From Siphonodentalium dalli (Eukaryota > Mollusca > Scaphopoda > Gadilida > Siphonodentaliidae), in contig CP136067.1 of the NCBI GenBank assembly GCA_032622095.1, positions 128,109,990-128,173,989 of the forward strand: a stretch of 64,000 nt of DNA, given 5' to 3'. Of the stretch, positions 21,900-33,420 are shown piece by piece. Made by a program: the position numbers and the translations under genes. Each line of letters opens with the position of its first letter. Position 1 is the stretch's first letter. The notes beneath the pieces were generated by a model. That model made no database searches and was not told where the DNA came from. It saw only the letters and a list, made by a program, of their open reading frames with translations.

Positions 21900-22376
21900 T
21901 CCTTTCAGTGCCAAGTCCAATTTTTGTATCAACCCATAGACCCTGTGCCAATGCATTCTCTTATACATGTATATGCCTGTCGACCATAGGTCGCCTCGCA
22001 TATATAAGAGAATGCATTGGCATAACAATTTTTCATCTTTTGTTATTATTTTTTACAATTTTTTACAATTTTAATAATTTTTTCTTATATTCTTTAACAG
22101 ACTTATTTTGTAGGTTTAGTGCCAGGGAATCTTACGTTTTTCATGGGCATCAAAATTATTACTATGAATACTTGGTGATAGTTTTGAGTTATAACATTCC
22201 CCTAAGGTTTTATCCAGTTTGTTTTTAAATTCGCTATAGCATGCTTAAGCATGCCCAAAAAAATTCAACCCAAACAAATCGATAAAAAAAACAAAACAAA
22301 AAAACATTATTTATTAGGGCCGATTTTACAGACCGTAAATTAGGGCCGATGAGATCGGCCCCTGGCACTGAAAGAG
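21900..22376. mobile_element. piggyBac-type MITE, 477 bp, TTAA duplication
   Basis: Ends TCCTTTCAGTGCC / GGCACTGAAAGAG are flanked by TTAA at 21896-21899 and 22377-22380. It is the same family as 13519-13747 in opposite orientation (the GATGAGATCGGCC end is on the right). It is longer because it keeps ~250 bp more interior between the palindromic module and the GATC palindrome. One terminal base has decayed at each end. No transposase. A 130-codon frame overlapping it is not a protein gene. Confidence 0.78.
21947..22021. repeat. 68-bp palindromic module, copy 2
   Basis: GCCAATGCATTCTCTTATAC ... CTCGCATATATAAGAGAATGCATTGGC with a slightly enlarged left arm. It lies next to one end of the MITE. 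Confidence 0.8.
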
Positions 22377-22780
22377 TTAAACATATAAAGTTTTTCAAAG
22401 GATTGAACAGTATGTGTTATATTTGCCATATGTCAGCTAAATCCTTCTGTAGTCTGATTTATGAGTTTTCACCTAAGGTGCTGTCTGATAAAAATCAGAA
22501 CTAAAGAATGTCTTTGTTAATTGTGCACATGAAAGATTCTTATTTTATGCTGGTCTGTTTCGTTTACAAATATATTTTAATTAAAAAAAAAAAATGTTTT
22601 CAGTATTTGCTCCATTTGATACCGTGGGTCTATTTCGTCTATTTTGCAATTTTAGTTTGTGAATATCTCTGGAATATTCAAAATCTTGTTTGATTCGCTT
22701 GCATGGTCACAGTAAACATTTAAACTTCTGTTCACATATGTCCACCATCTTACACGTCATGCTTAATTTCTGGATATATC
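22377..22780. other. Unassigned sequence
   Basis: AT-rich. The 61-codon frame at 22508-22693 has no supporting feature. Confidence 0.4.
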
Positions 22781-22784
22781 TTAA

Positions 22785-22883
22785 TCTGTATGTAAATATA
22801 TTCCAGAGATGTATAGCATATCAGAACGGTATTTTGTATAATGAGAAACGTATGAATTGATGGTCTGGAATATATTTACATAC
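22785..22883. repeat. Inverted repeat, 20-bp arms
   Basis: GTATGTAAATATATTCCAGA and its reverse complement TCTGGAATATATTTACATAC enclose ~55 bp. Confidence 0.8.
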
Positions 22884-23009
22884 ATAGATAAGAATCTCTT
22901 GGAATTATGCAAATGTTCCATCCGATATGATCGATATGTAACCGCTGTGTTTACAACACATGGTTGGAATGTTCGGTCGTGTCGCAGTATTATAACATTC
23001 CCTACTACT

Positions 23010-23090
23010 TATTGTGGGTTTCCTGTATAATATTGTGGGTTTCCTGCATGATAATATGGGTTCCCTGCATGATATTGTGGGTTTCCTGAC
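23010..23090. repeat. ~23-bp tandem array
   Basis: About four degenerate copies of TATTGTGGGTTTCCTGCATGA. Confidence 0.75.
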
Positions 23091-23539
23091 ACAGGTTAGT
23101 TTGCGAAACTTAATATGCACATGACGATATAATCACGATGAGGTACAGATGGTAAGCCAAGTTAGTCAATCACTATTATTAGTTACAATGTGGCCTACTA
23201 AATTTAGAATGTTACTTTTTGTAATCGTATACAATACCCGGAGAACATAAGAACGCAAGCGATATACAGTATTTTCACATTTCCTCGCTGAATGCAAATA
23301 AATTCGTCATTGCGGAATTGAACTGAAAACATTGTTGACTAAAATTTCTACTCAACACGTTAAGTGATAATTTGTTGAGCGAATTGTATTCAGCAGTGGA
23401 TTAACGAGTACTCAACAATGACAAATAAGGATATCAGATTTAATCACACGTTTATCTATAATGGTACATTTTAGCCATTTCGATGTGTTTAATCTATTTA
23501 AACCCTATCATGTTCGGTATCGAACTGTACGTTCAGATG

Positions 23540-23680
23540 AAAAGTTGGTGAACGGAAATCGGCCGCTGGGGGAGTAAATATTGCAAATGTTGCCCTCTAA
23601 GGCGAAAAGTTGGGCGAAAAAATCGGCCGCTGGGGGAGTAAAGAAATAGACATTTCGGTCTCTAAAGGCGAAAAGCCGGC
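23540..23680. repeat. 64-bp direct repeat, 2 copies
   Basis: AATCGGCCGCTGGGGGAGTA occurs at 23557 and 23621, each followed by a CTCTAAGGCGAAAAG-type block. Confidence 0.8.
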
Positions 23681-23697
23681 AGGGGCTGACCGATCTG

Positions 23698-24107
23698 GAT
23701 ACTCAGTTTAAAGACATTAATTCCCTAACCACAAACGTTTATAAATCGCTTCGCAATTTATCAGATTGTGATTATACGAATGTCTGTGTGAGTAACCTGT
23801 GATTTGGAAACCGCCACCTTTATAAATATACTATAAAGATACTCAGTTTAAAGACATTAATTCCCTAAACACAAACTTTTATAAATCGCTTCGCAATTTA
23901 TCAGATTGTGAGTATACGAATGTCTGTGTGAGTAACCTGTGATTTGGAAACCGCCACCTTTATAAATATACTATAAAGATACTCAGTTTAAAGACATTAA
24001 TTCCCTAAACACAAACTTTTATAAATCGCTTCGCAATTTATCAGATTATGATTATACGAATGTCTGTGAGTAACCTGTGATTTGGATACCGCCACCTTTA
24101 TAAATAT
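23698..24107. repeat. 140-bp tandem array, ~2.9 copies
   Basis: GATACTCAGTTTAAAGACAT begins copies at 23698, 23838 and 23978. They are nearly identical, with copy-specific differences (for example a missing TG in the third), so the array is young or recently homogenised. Confidence 0.9.
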
Positions 24108-24554
24108 ATATCTCACATTTACTACCTGGACTCACTGGATATGTTTTCAACTATATATCATCTACTATGTTCAACTAGTTTTTTTCTCAACTACAATTAT
24201 AATATTATATTTACATAGTAAGTGTGATCATCACTAAATCCAGCATTCCGATTGGTCGGCGCCCACGTGGCTAGTTGCAATTATTTCTCGGTGAACGCGC
24301 AACAGCTCATAACTGCAGCCTCATAATTACATCGATACATCGTCAGTTTCGGAAAAAAGAACGCGTAATCTTTTTGGTGCATTTGGCCTCGCGCAGGATT
24401 GACTTAATACATCATCGGGTTTCAATATAAAGAGAAATTGTTCCTGTTAACTTTTGCCATGGGTGCTATGGGATATTTTGGCTTGTTTTGTCACGATACA
24501 CTTTTCGATTTAAATACATTTACAAAAGTGGCTTTTTCGCTAAATGTATATACA
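24108..24554. other. Unassigned sequence
   Basis: No element or gene recognised. Confidence 0.4.
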
Positions 24555-24719
24555 TATAAGGATTAACTGTCATGTGGACTGTTTTTATGGATATGTAACC
24601 GTGAGGTAAGTGGTCATAACTTGTATGTAAAACCCTCTTCGGGTTTTACATACAAGTTATGACCACTTACCTCACGGTTACATCTCCATAAAAACAGTCC
24701 ATGACAGTTAATCCTTATA
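24555..24719. repeat. Near-perfect hairpin, ~80-bp arms, tiny loop
   Basis: TATAAGGATTAACTGTCATG ... GTCATAACTTGTATGTAAAA is followed, after a CCC-TCTTC-GGG turn, by its reverse complement. Only a few mismatches or indels are seen in ~80 bp. It is probably a fold-back MITE; transcribed, it would make a long hairpin RNA. Confidence 0.9.
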
Positions 24720-24907
24720 TAACTACTTGACTGATAACTGAAACTAACTATAGATCCTTCGATTCTCATAGGCTAGATTCATAAATTGGCATACTTATTC
24801 ATACTACATAATATATTATGTTTAACTATTTTATTTTTAATATATTTTATTGGATTTTATTTTATATTTTAAATTCTCTTTTGTAAAATAAAATACTTTA
24901 TTATATT

Positions 24908-25028
24908 TGTTATGATGTTACGAGTAGTAACGACCCGCTTCATTTTGTTATAAATGATTCCTAGCTTTGTGTATCTTTTCAGGTCAATAAATATCATCAT
25001 GGACTCGTATCTCGACTTAATCACGACA
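24908..25028 (+). repeat. 5' LTR, 121 bp
   Basis: Starts TGTTATGATG and ends AATCACGACA (TG...CA rule). It contains AATAAA in TCAATAAATATC, the likely poly(A) signal. Unusually short for an LTR. Confidence 0.92.
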
Positions 25029-25046
25029 TGGTGTCAGAAGTGAGCC
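25029..25046 (+). promoter_or_regulatory. Primer binding site
   Basis: TGGTGTCAGAAGTGAGCC follows the LTR directly. TGG at this point pairs with a tRNA CCA end. The cognate tRNA was not identified. Confidence 0.8.
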
Positions 25047-25059
25047 ATTTCTAAACGAA

Positions 25060-25839
25060 ATGGACAAGTTTGAGCATCCAGAGGTAATGTCGTTTGAAGG
25101 GAATATATCAGACAACTGGACGGAAGCAAGAGCTCCAATTCTTGACAGCCAATGAGAGATGGCAAAAGTAACCAAATAAAAACGTCAATCATGCTGACTC
25201 GAATTGGTAAACGGGGACTTGAAATTTACAACTCTTTTCAGTTGGGCGAAACTACAGGTGAGAATATGAACTTTGTTCTGGAGAAATGGGAAACCTATTG
25301 CAAACCCAGAAAGAATTTGACTCACTTATGATATGTATTTTCCACTTGTAAACAAAGTGAAGGTGAAAGTTTTGATGACTTTGTTACTCAACTGAAACAA
25401 AAAGCAAATGATGGCTGTGAATTCGGAGGACTCAAAGATTCTGTAATTAGGGACATCTTAATCTGCGGTATCTCGGATAATAGGCCCAGGGAAATATATT
25501 CTCCCAGAATCTGAGCTAAGTCTTGATAAAATTCGAACTTGGGCATGCTGCTGAAGAATCTCGAGTTCATGCGAAAATGTTGGAACGAGCTAATTCTACA
25601 AATGCGCATGCCAATGTTATTACTCAAAGAAGAAATCACATGTGCATATTAGTAAAGGTGTTACTGGTTATTCGACAACTCCACGGGACATGATACAGAA
25701 ATGTCGATATTGTTCAAAATCACATAAACGTGGTGACTGTTTTGCGTGGGGGAAACCTGTAGAGACTGTAGAAGAAATAATTATTCAAATTCTCTGACAT
25801 GTACGAAGTCGAAGAACACTCGTAAAACTGTTCACGAAG
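25060..25839 (+). pseudogene. gag of Ty3/gypsy element
   Basis: An ATG at 25060 begins MDKFEHPEVMSFEGNISDNW, a typical gag start. Frameshifts and stops soon follow. Near 25700-25745 is one zinc knuckle (CRYCSKSHKRGDC, C-x2-C-x3-H-x4-C). The RNA-packaging capsid precursor is not translatable as it stands. Confidence 0.78.
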
Positions 25840-26225
25840 TTGAAACATAATTATTCATCGGTAAAGTTGACTGTAAAGTGCAAAATGGTCCAGAAAATGA
25901 AGTGCAAACAGATGACTTCTGAAAACAACAATTCGGTATATTCAGTGCAACGATCTGAATGGATGGTAAACATTCGATCGAATAACAGTGATGTTCACTA
26001 TAAACGTGATACAGGGGCTCAATGTAATGTTATGCCAACGTCTACATTCAAGAATATGTCTCACTCCAATCTCCATCCATGCATAGTGAAACTAACTGCA
26101 TATAATGGAGGTGAAATGCCTGTTGGTAAAGCACTCATCCGACAAGATGACGACAATTCTAAAGTTCCAGTGTTTGTTGTTGCCGAGACTGACTCTCACC
26201 TTTGATTGGACTGGAAACATGTGAG
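25840..26225 (+). pseudogene. Aspartic protease region of pol
   Basis: An open stretch carries the active-site triad as DTGAQ (near 26008), followed by NVMPTSTF and the LTAYNGGEMPVGKA flap region, typical of gypsy proteases. A stop follows TDSHL at 26205. Confidence 0.82.
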
Positions 26226-27080
26226 AAGTTAGATGATGATCAAAATCGACAATAACATCCCAGATTTTGTTCAATGACTATGATGAAGTTTTTGGTGAAA
26301 TAGGTTGTTTGGACAAAATTCATCGAATTGAACTGAAACAAGATGTTATACCAGTAATTCAGGCTGCCAGGAGAATTCCACAATCTATACGAACCTCTCA
26401 AAGAAGCGATGAACAGGGTGGAAACAATTGACATCGACAAAGTGACTGAACCAAGTGACTGGGTGATCTACAGGAAACATTCGTGTTTTCCTCGACACAG
26501 AGAACTTGAATAAAGCTATCAAGCGTCATTATTACCAACTGCCGATCACTGAAGAAATCGTTGCAAAGATGTCAGGTGCGAAGATATTCAGTAAAATTGA
26601 CGCATCTTCTGGATACTGCATTTTGCAAGTTGATGAGGAATCGTCAAAATTATTATAACATTCAATTCAACATTTGGCAGATGGCGTTTCAAGCGAATTC
26701 CATTTGGAATCCTATCGGCGAGCGAATTATTCAAACGGGACATTGCATAAATAATCCAGGGACTACCTGGCACAGCAAATTCGCAAGATGATATTATATG
26801 GACAGATAATCAACAATTACATGACGCACGACTTAAAGCTGCTCTTGGCATGGTGCGATCTTCTGGACTGAAGTTAAATAAATCAAAATGTGTCTTCAGT
26901 GGAAATGAAGTTACATATCTGGGACATATTATTTCTTCAAAAGGACTGAAAGCTGATCCTAGTGAAATAACAGCAATCTTGGAAAGCCTGCTCCTGAAAA
27001 CAAAAAGGACCTCCAAAGATTATTGGGTGTGGTGAACTATCTCGGAAAATTTCTTCCGAATCTTATCATTGACATATCCT
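26226..27080 (+). pseudogene. Reverse transcriptase region of pol
   Basis: Fragments in shifting frames: HRIELKQDVIPVIQ, RDLEN-like DTENLNKAIKRH block, FSKIDASSGYCILQVDEESS, DDIIWTDN (in place of the usual YVDD box; its first part is lost), then GLKLNKSKCVFSGNEVTYLG. At least four frame changes and a small deletion before the DD box. Confidence 0.82.
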
Positions 27081-27109
27081 CTTAAACCTTGAATAAGAGG
27101 TAGAATGGA

Positions 27110-27600
27110 ACTTTCAAGCTGAACAACTTTATGATGTAAACCGTGTAAAAGTTGATGTTACAACTACACCAATTCTTCAATAGTTTGATACAACTTTACA
27201 AGTAAACGTGTTATGTGATAGTTCAAGCACAGGCCTTGGCGCTCAATTGGAACAAAAACGTGACGACAAATGGATGCCAGTTGCATATGGAAGTTCGTTA
27301 ATTAAACGCAAATAGAGAAAGAAACACTCAGCATCTTGTTCGCGTGTGAACAATTTCATGACTAGAATATGGTCCTAAATTCGTTGTTGAAAACGATCAT
27401 AAAGTATCTTCACCAAGAATTCAACGATTCTTACTGCGTCTCCAGAGATATGATTTCGGGATGAGTTATGTGAAAGGGTTTCCCCTACATGTTTCTGATG
27501 CATTAAGTAGAGCTTCACTACCAGAGTGCGATTCAGAAATTTCCAGATAATGATGTGTCGTATCATATTCATTCTGTTCTTGAAATGCTACCGATGAGTT
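27110..27600 (+). pseudogene. RNase H region of pol
   Basis: VLCDSSSTGLGAQLEQ ... PVAYGSSLIKRK is the start of the RNase H fold. Degraded matches to the usual FHHFIYG/DHKPL region follow near 27340-27420. Confidence 0.7.
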
Positions 27601-27609
27601 TTGGAAGGT

Positions 27610-28486
27610 TAGAAGAATTCCGTGATGAATCTCTCAAAGATCCAGTTGTATGTGCTTTAAAGAATGCCTTAAACTAGGGCTACCCAATGTTCTCCCTGAA
27701 GAATTGAAAGTGTTCAGCCATGTGTGGGATGAGCTGACGTGTGTTGGTGGCCTTGGGGTGAAAGGGTCGCAAATTGTTGTTCCGAAACCGATGCAGTCAG
27801 ATATGAAAAAACGTATACAGGAAGGTCATTTAGGCATTGAGCAGTGCAAAGCTCGTGCGCGAGAATGTTTATATTGTCCTGGCATGTGTGGTGAAATTTC
27901 TGAGTTGGTTTCAAAGTGTCAAACTTGTATTCTCTATCGGAACAATCATTCTTCATAACCATGTATAAATCATGAATTTGCAAACATTCCTTGGTCAAAA
28001 GTAGGGTCTGATTTGTTTATTTTCAGAAATAAGTGGTAGTTTCTTGTTGTTGACTATTCCAATTATCCGGAAATAATGCAGTTAGACAATATTTATAGTG
28101 CCAATGTAATTTCTCATACGAAAACAATGTTCGCATGTTGGGGCAAGCCTGAAATATTAATCAGTGATAATGGTACCCAGTATACCAGTGCTCTCTTCAA
28201 AACATTTGTCAATGAATGGGAATTCAAACATGTGATTTCTAGCCCATTGCATTCACCTAGCAATGGACTTGCAGAAAGGACAATACAAACTGTGAAGAAA
28301 CTCTTGAACAAAGCGCTTGATTCCAACTCTGATCCACCATTAGCGCTGCTGAACTTTCGAGCAACTCCAGGAAGTGATGGACTATCCCCTGCGAAAAAAC
28401 TATTGAATCACAACATTCGCACTAGACTGCCTACCTACCAGGAAATTCCATCAGTCGGTCGAAAGAAGAACATACAAATTTCATAA
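27610..28486 (+). pseudogene. Integrase region of pol
   Basis: The zinc-binding part HLGIEQCKARARECLYCPG ... CQTC (H-H-C-C) lies in an open stretch at 27650-27958. The catalytic core follows with PEILISDNGTQYTSALFKTF (second acidic residue) and SPSNGLAERTIQTVKKLL (catalytic E) at 28076-28486. A stop at 27957 separates the two parts. The order and motifs are those of Ty3/gypsy integrase. Confidence 0.88.
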
Positions 28487-28599
28487 AAAGACAATATCAG
28501 ATTTGCCAAATGATCACAGCGTGATAATTAAATACACTGATAGCACACATTGGGACAGACGTGGTAAAGTGATAAAAAAGGACATTAACCCTCGTTCCT

Positions 28600-28812
28600 A
28601 TCACATACTCAGCGAGGATGGCAATACTGTACGTCGCAATCGAAACTAATGAACAATTCAAGAGTGAACCAGATTCATATATATTTGATGCTGTACCAGT
28701 GCGTGATACAAACTCTGCCGACAACTTGAATAATGCTGAAAGTGTGTCAATGCCTGTCAATCATCCACCCGATTCATTTACAACGAGATCTGGAAGAACA
28801 GTTAGAAAATAA
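28600..28812 (+). pseudogene. C-terminal tail of pol
   Basis: The open frame ends DSFTTRSGRTVRK-stop. A TRSGR..R end is a common finish for Mag-type pol polyproteins. It abuts the polypurine tract. Confidence 0.65.
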
Positions 28813-28841
28813 GTGAGGTTAAATGATTATGACGCATTGTA

Positions 28842-28852
28842 TAAAGGAGTGA
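28842..28852 (+). promoter_or_regulatory. Polypurine tract
   Basis: AAAGGAGTGA directly before the 3' LTR; the expected plus-strand primer. Confidence 0.65.
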
Positions 28853-28972
28853 TGTTATGATGTTACGAATAGTAACGACCCGCTTCATTTTGTTATAAAT
28901 GGTTCCTAGTTTTGTGTGTATTTTTTCAGGTCAATAAATATCATGGCCTCGTACCTTGACTTAATCACGACA
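28853..28972 (+). repeat. 3' LTR, 120 bp
   Basis: Matches the 5' LTR over its length and ends AATCACGACA, followed by the ATATT duplication. Confidence 0.92.
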
Positions 28973-28977
28973 ATATT

Positions 28978-31500
28978 TGTTCCCGTCCTATTGTTATATG
29001 GACACACTGCGACCGTTGATTTGATTTAAACGGTATAATTATATTAGCAAACCGGGATTAGTCCTTACATAATGATGCCATAAGCTGTTGCTCGTTTTGT
29101 TTTTTCTTTCTTTGTTATGGTTTCGGCAAGAAGAATCTCGGGGAATACATAATAATATATATAATAGAATCGGTCAATTTTCAATGCGCTTTACATCAAT
29201 TATTTTTCATATCTTTACGAATACGACACCGTTGTCACACTCATGGGTTGCAACAATCGAAACATCAATATATGTATAATACTTACAACAAATAAACTTC
29301 TGTCTTGGAATCGTGACGACAAAGTAATTCAGTGGAATTACATTGGTCCTCAAAACACCACGAGATTTTATAGTATGGTCGGTTTCCATTCAAATCGATA
29401 TAACAGCCACACGTTGTGTTGTGAGTTATATAGGTAATATATTGACCATGCCTGAAAAAGATAAGGTCGTACCATTTGAAATTGTCGTAAATTATAATAT
29501 GAATCGTACGTGACACGTAGTGGAGCAACCACACATGATGTGCCTCAAATTTGCCTTTTTTCGGCGGCATAACGCTAAGAATAATTTATGTCACATCATG
29601 CAGTGGTCACGACGGAGACGATATGCCAACTTGACAAGACATGTCGTGTGTCTGGATTCTCGTGATGACTTCTTCATTTTTCGTTTTCATTAAGCGAACC
29701 AACGAAATTGGTCTAAATGAAATTAATAGACCTAAATCACATGTGAATTCTTCGTATGTTGTGAAGTAGTTACTTTCACTTTTATCGCGTTGCTTCATTT
29801 CCAATTCCGCGTTTTTGCAATCTCCACACGGTTGCTAATCGGAAGTCACGTGACAATTTCTCCAAAATCTATGCCCGCGATCTTGACAAATCACTGATGG
29901 ATATAGAAAAAATTATATGACGTCATTCACCTGCCTTAGGTATAAGCACCCTTTGTGGTTGCTATGGACACAAGACACTCGCAGTGGGTAAATGTGCGAA
30001 AGAATGTTTGTAAAAACATCACTACTAAGAAGAACGTGCTGATATTTATGCTCTTCATAATCTCAATGACTATGTATAGGGACAAGAGGGGATCTCAGAG
30101 GATGAGCTTGTTCATTGACAACAAACACTGTAGTTCAGATTCAAATGGGATGTCTATTGTTATAAACATAAACAACCAATAATCAACTTAAACAAAATAT
30201 ATTGTCAAGAAGGTGGAGGCCAATAACCACCCTCCCACCTGCTGATATATAACTATGTTCCATAAAACATACCTAGCATCAGTAACCTAGCTATTGCCTT
30301 AGTAATAGTGGTAACATATATGTAGCCATAATAAAAAGGTTTTAATTTCAAGAGACAGATTAGTGTGAGATGAAACATAAATCTCAAGCTGCTAACATAA
30401 TATTGGGGTGGGAGGGTGGGAAAATGAATCCTGATAATCAAAGAAATATGGGAATTATGTTTGCACAAAAAAGATTTTTTTTTCTATTCCCGTGTAAAAT
30501 GGATTACCAATAGACCGCGCATGTCCGTACATAAAACGTCATGCTCTAAAAGCGGAACCACCCATTCTAAATTAAGTTTGATTGCTTTGAAAATAAAATT
30601 GATTATAATAATCAAGGTTATATAAACTTTGATCTTATCGTACATGGTATTTACAACTTCCGATATGTTATAATGGACAATTGAAGTATGTATTTATTAA
30701 TTAACAGTATATTGTTATGAATAGCAAATAGGTTCATATTAGACCAGTTTCGTTTGATACATGTATCTAAATGAAAGAAGTTACGGTGTCAAATGTTTGT
30801 CTTTGCGAGCCAGATTCCAGACAAGACTGCAACAGGCCAGGTGGAAGATGAAACCCATTCCCTTCTGGTCTGTTCAACTTACAACCTAATTTGAGAAAAT
30901 TGTGTTACCCCCCTTTTACTCGAACGATATATAGATACCAGGTGTCAAATAATAACCCTCGATGCTATATTGAACCCAAAAAACATCGGCACAGCCAGAC
31001 AAGTGAGAACATTTATTCAAAAGCTCTAAAACCCAGAATTAATTCGCAACATAGCCTACTATCTTTCAACTCAAGTATAAATTAATTAACATAACCTGCA
31101 GTAACTTAAGAATGTGAGACCCACACCAGTCAACCTCTTTATTCACCTGAATACTACCGTCAATTAACTGATTAACAACTCAACTCAACTAAATCCATGC
31201 ATTATTATATAACAACTCAACTCAATTCATTGGTATAACTAAACTATGACTAAACTATATCAAAGGCTGATATCTGAACAATACGACTATAGGCTATATA
31301 TATATATGCGTATATAATTATCGACGTCTACTCGCATCCAAAACGATTTGCACGCGTGATGAAGAATTCGCGTCATTGTGATGCGTCATAGGCTTAAATA
31401 TATATTCAGACTGTGGGCCAAGTCTGAAAATTAGGCGATCCAGTCTATCGTGTTTTAAGTACTTCAATATCTTGTTTTCAAAACTAAGCATGATAGACCT
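28978..31500. other. Unassigned sequence
   Basis: No gene or array recognised. CCACCCTCCCACC near 30230 and GGTGGGAGGGTGGG near 30410 form a short GC-rich inverted pair. Overlapping open frames on both strands at 29200-29570 show no motif. Confidence 0.4.
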
Positions 31501-32640
31501 CTAAATTTTGGTATGCATACACTCCAGACAAGATGGCGTCCAAAATGGCCGCCGTTTTTCAGACGGGTCCCTAAAACAGTTTGATCCAAAGTGTAGTGAG
31601 ACAATCTTTTCACATGTATACAAATGTATATATGTGTGTAAAACTAAGATATAATACCACGTGTTTATAGCAAAATCGGGACTCCCGTCCAAGATGGTCG
31701 CAAAAAAGGCAGCCAGAATTAGAAAATTTGACGTTTTTTCACTAATATCTTTAAGATAGGTTTCTGCTGTTTGGAACTGGTTGAGAATTGTGACTTTATT
31801 TTTGCATTCATGTTGACTGACCAGTATAGCAATTATATATGCCATGCATGTTGACCCCGCTTCTCCCTATGCCTCAAATGTTATATTTTACAGAACGTGG
31901 TATAAAATTTCACCAAAAATCACCATTGGGATTCTAGTCATATTTTATCAAGAACTGAACAGAGTTATGCAACGTAAGTGAGGCATTCCATTGCTTATGA
32001 ATACTCCAACTCAGTTGTACTTTGGCTCAAAATGGCGGCCAAGATATGAAAAATGGCAAATATTGCACCACGGTGCCATGCAACCGCTTACAAGTTGCGA
32101 TTGATGAAACAATTGACTATTCTGTATCATTTACATTGAATACTAACATCACTGATGCACCTTAATTTATTGTTACCATTTAGCCACTGACATTACCAGA
32201 ATTATTGGATTTTGCTATCACAAACTTGGCATCAAAATCGGCAAAAAAATAACTTTTCAAGTTTTGACAATTTTTTCAAGTAAAATGGAACTATCTGGTA
32301 TCAAAGGTGTTTATTGTTTTTGACTTGTCTTAAATATGTCACACTGAGGTGTTTTATAGACAAAATTATTCAAGATGGCTTACAGAAATCAGAATAATTT
32401 CCGAAATTATACCAGAATACTTTCGGAATGAAGTACCCTCCTGATATTTCCGGAATAAAAATCTTCAGAATAAAGAACTTCACACATACCATATCATCCT
32501 CGCCACGTAAGTTTTCCGGAAACTGAACAGACCCAAATGGAACAGGTCCCCCTCCTTCCTACGAGGAAGTTATGAGAACAGAGCGCTAAGGAGATACACC
32601 CTCTCCCAACTTTGGGACATGTTTAGCTGAACTTGACGAA
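31501..32640. repeat. Degenerate repeat region with AAGATGGC-type motifs
   Basis: CAAGATGGCGTCCAAAATGG (31530), CAAGATGGTCGC (31691) and CAAAATGGCGGCCAAGAT (32026) punctuate otherwise AT-rich sequence, as in the better-ordered array that follows. No coding. Confidence 0.45.
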
Positions 32641-33420
32641 GTCAAGTATGAGCTATTGCCATGGGTTTTGGGTCCGTCGTCCATCCGGTTGTGCGTCCGT
32701 CCGTCCTTCAACAATTTCTGTGCCTCACCCTACAGACTACATATTTCATCCGAGCATCAGCAAACTGCTGCATATGGATCTGCGAGGTGAGCTCTAGATG
32801 GAAACCATCAATATTTTCCGAAATTCGTTAAAAACATGGCCGCCAGCAGCCATCTTGGATTTCAAATTTGAACCCATCGCCGCACCCTGCATCATTTGTT
32901 GGAAAATTATTTTGACAATTTACAGGCATGTTTAGGATCACCTCTAGATGGGAGCTATCGACTTTGAACGATTTTCTGTGAAAGACATGGCCTCTGGCAG
33001 CCATCTTCTATATTACTCTTTGCGAGAGTCATTGGTTTGGCACACCCTATAGACCACATCCCTCATCCGATCGTTACCAAACTCAAACTTCATATGGATC
33101 TTTGGGATGTTTTGGCATGTTTTGGATCATTTGAAAGATTTTCGATGAAAAACATGGCCGCCGGCAGCCATCTTGGATTTTACTCTTTGCATGACTAATT
33201 CCTTAGGCGCACCCTTTAGAGCACATCCCTCATGTGATCATCACCAAATTTCATTTGGATCTTTTGGTGGCCACGAGATGGGAGCCATATATTTTTTCCG
33301 TATTTCATTGAAAAAACATGGCCGCAAACGGCCATCTTGGATTTTACTCTTTGTATGACTGAATCCTTCGGCACACCAAAGAGGCCAACTACCTCATCCG
33401 ATCGGCACCATCTTTCATAT
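32641..33420. repeat. ~150-167-bp tandem array with GGCCGCC/GCCATCTT motifs
   Basis: Starts with GACGAAGTCAAGTATGAGCT and a CCGTCCGTCC run. Units with ACATGGCCGCC ... CAGCCATCTTGGAT follow, anchored at 32834, 32985, 33152 and 33316. Each unit also carries a CACATCCCTCATCCGATC-like block and a CAAATTTCATTTGGATCTT-like block. Confidence 0.75.

Larger units (their letters stand above)
24908..28972 (+). mobile_element. Ty3/gypsy LTR retrotransposon, full length, frameshifted
   Basis: A complete 4.07-kb element is bounded by 5-bp ATATT duplications (24903-24907 and 28973-28977). Order: LTR, primer site, gag with zinc knuckle, protease, reverse transcriptase, RNase H, integrase, polypurine tract, LTR. 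The order RT-RH-IN is that of Ty3/gypsy. The single-knuckle gag, the pol sequence and the short LTRs suggest the Mag/Steamer-like group, which is an inference. Many frameshifts and stops mean it cannot make its proteins. The LTRs differ by about eight substitutions and two small indels by eye, so it is not a fresh insertion. Confidence 0.92.
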
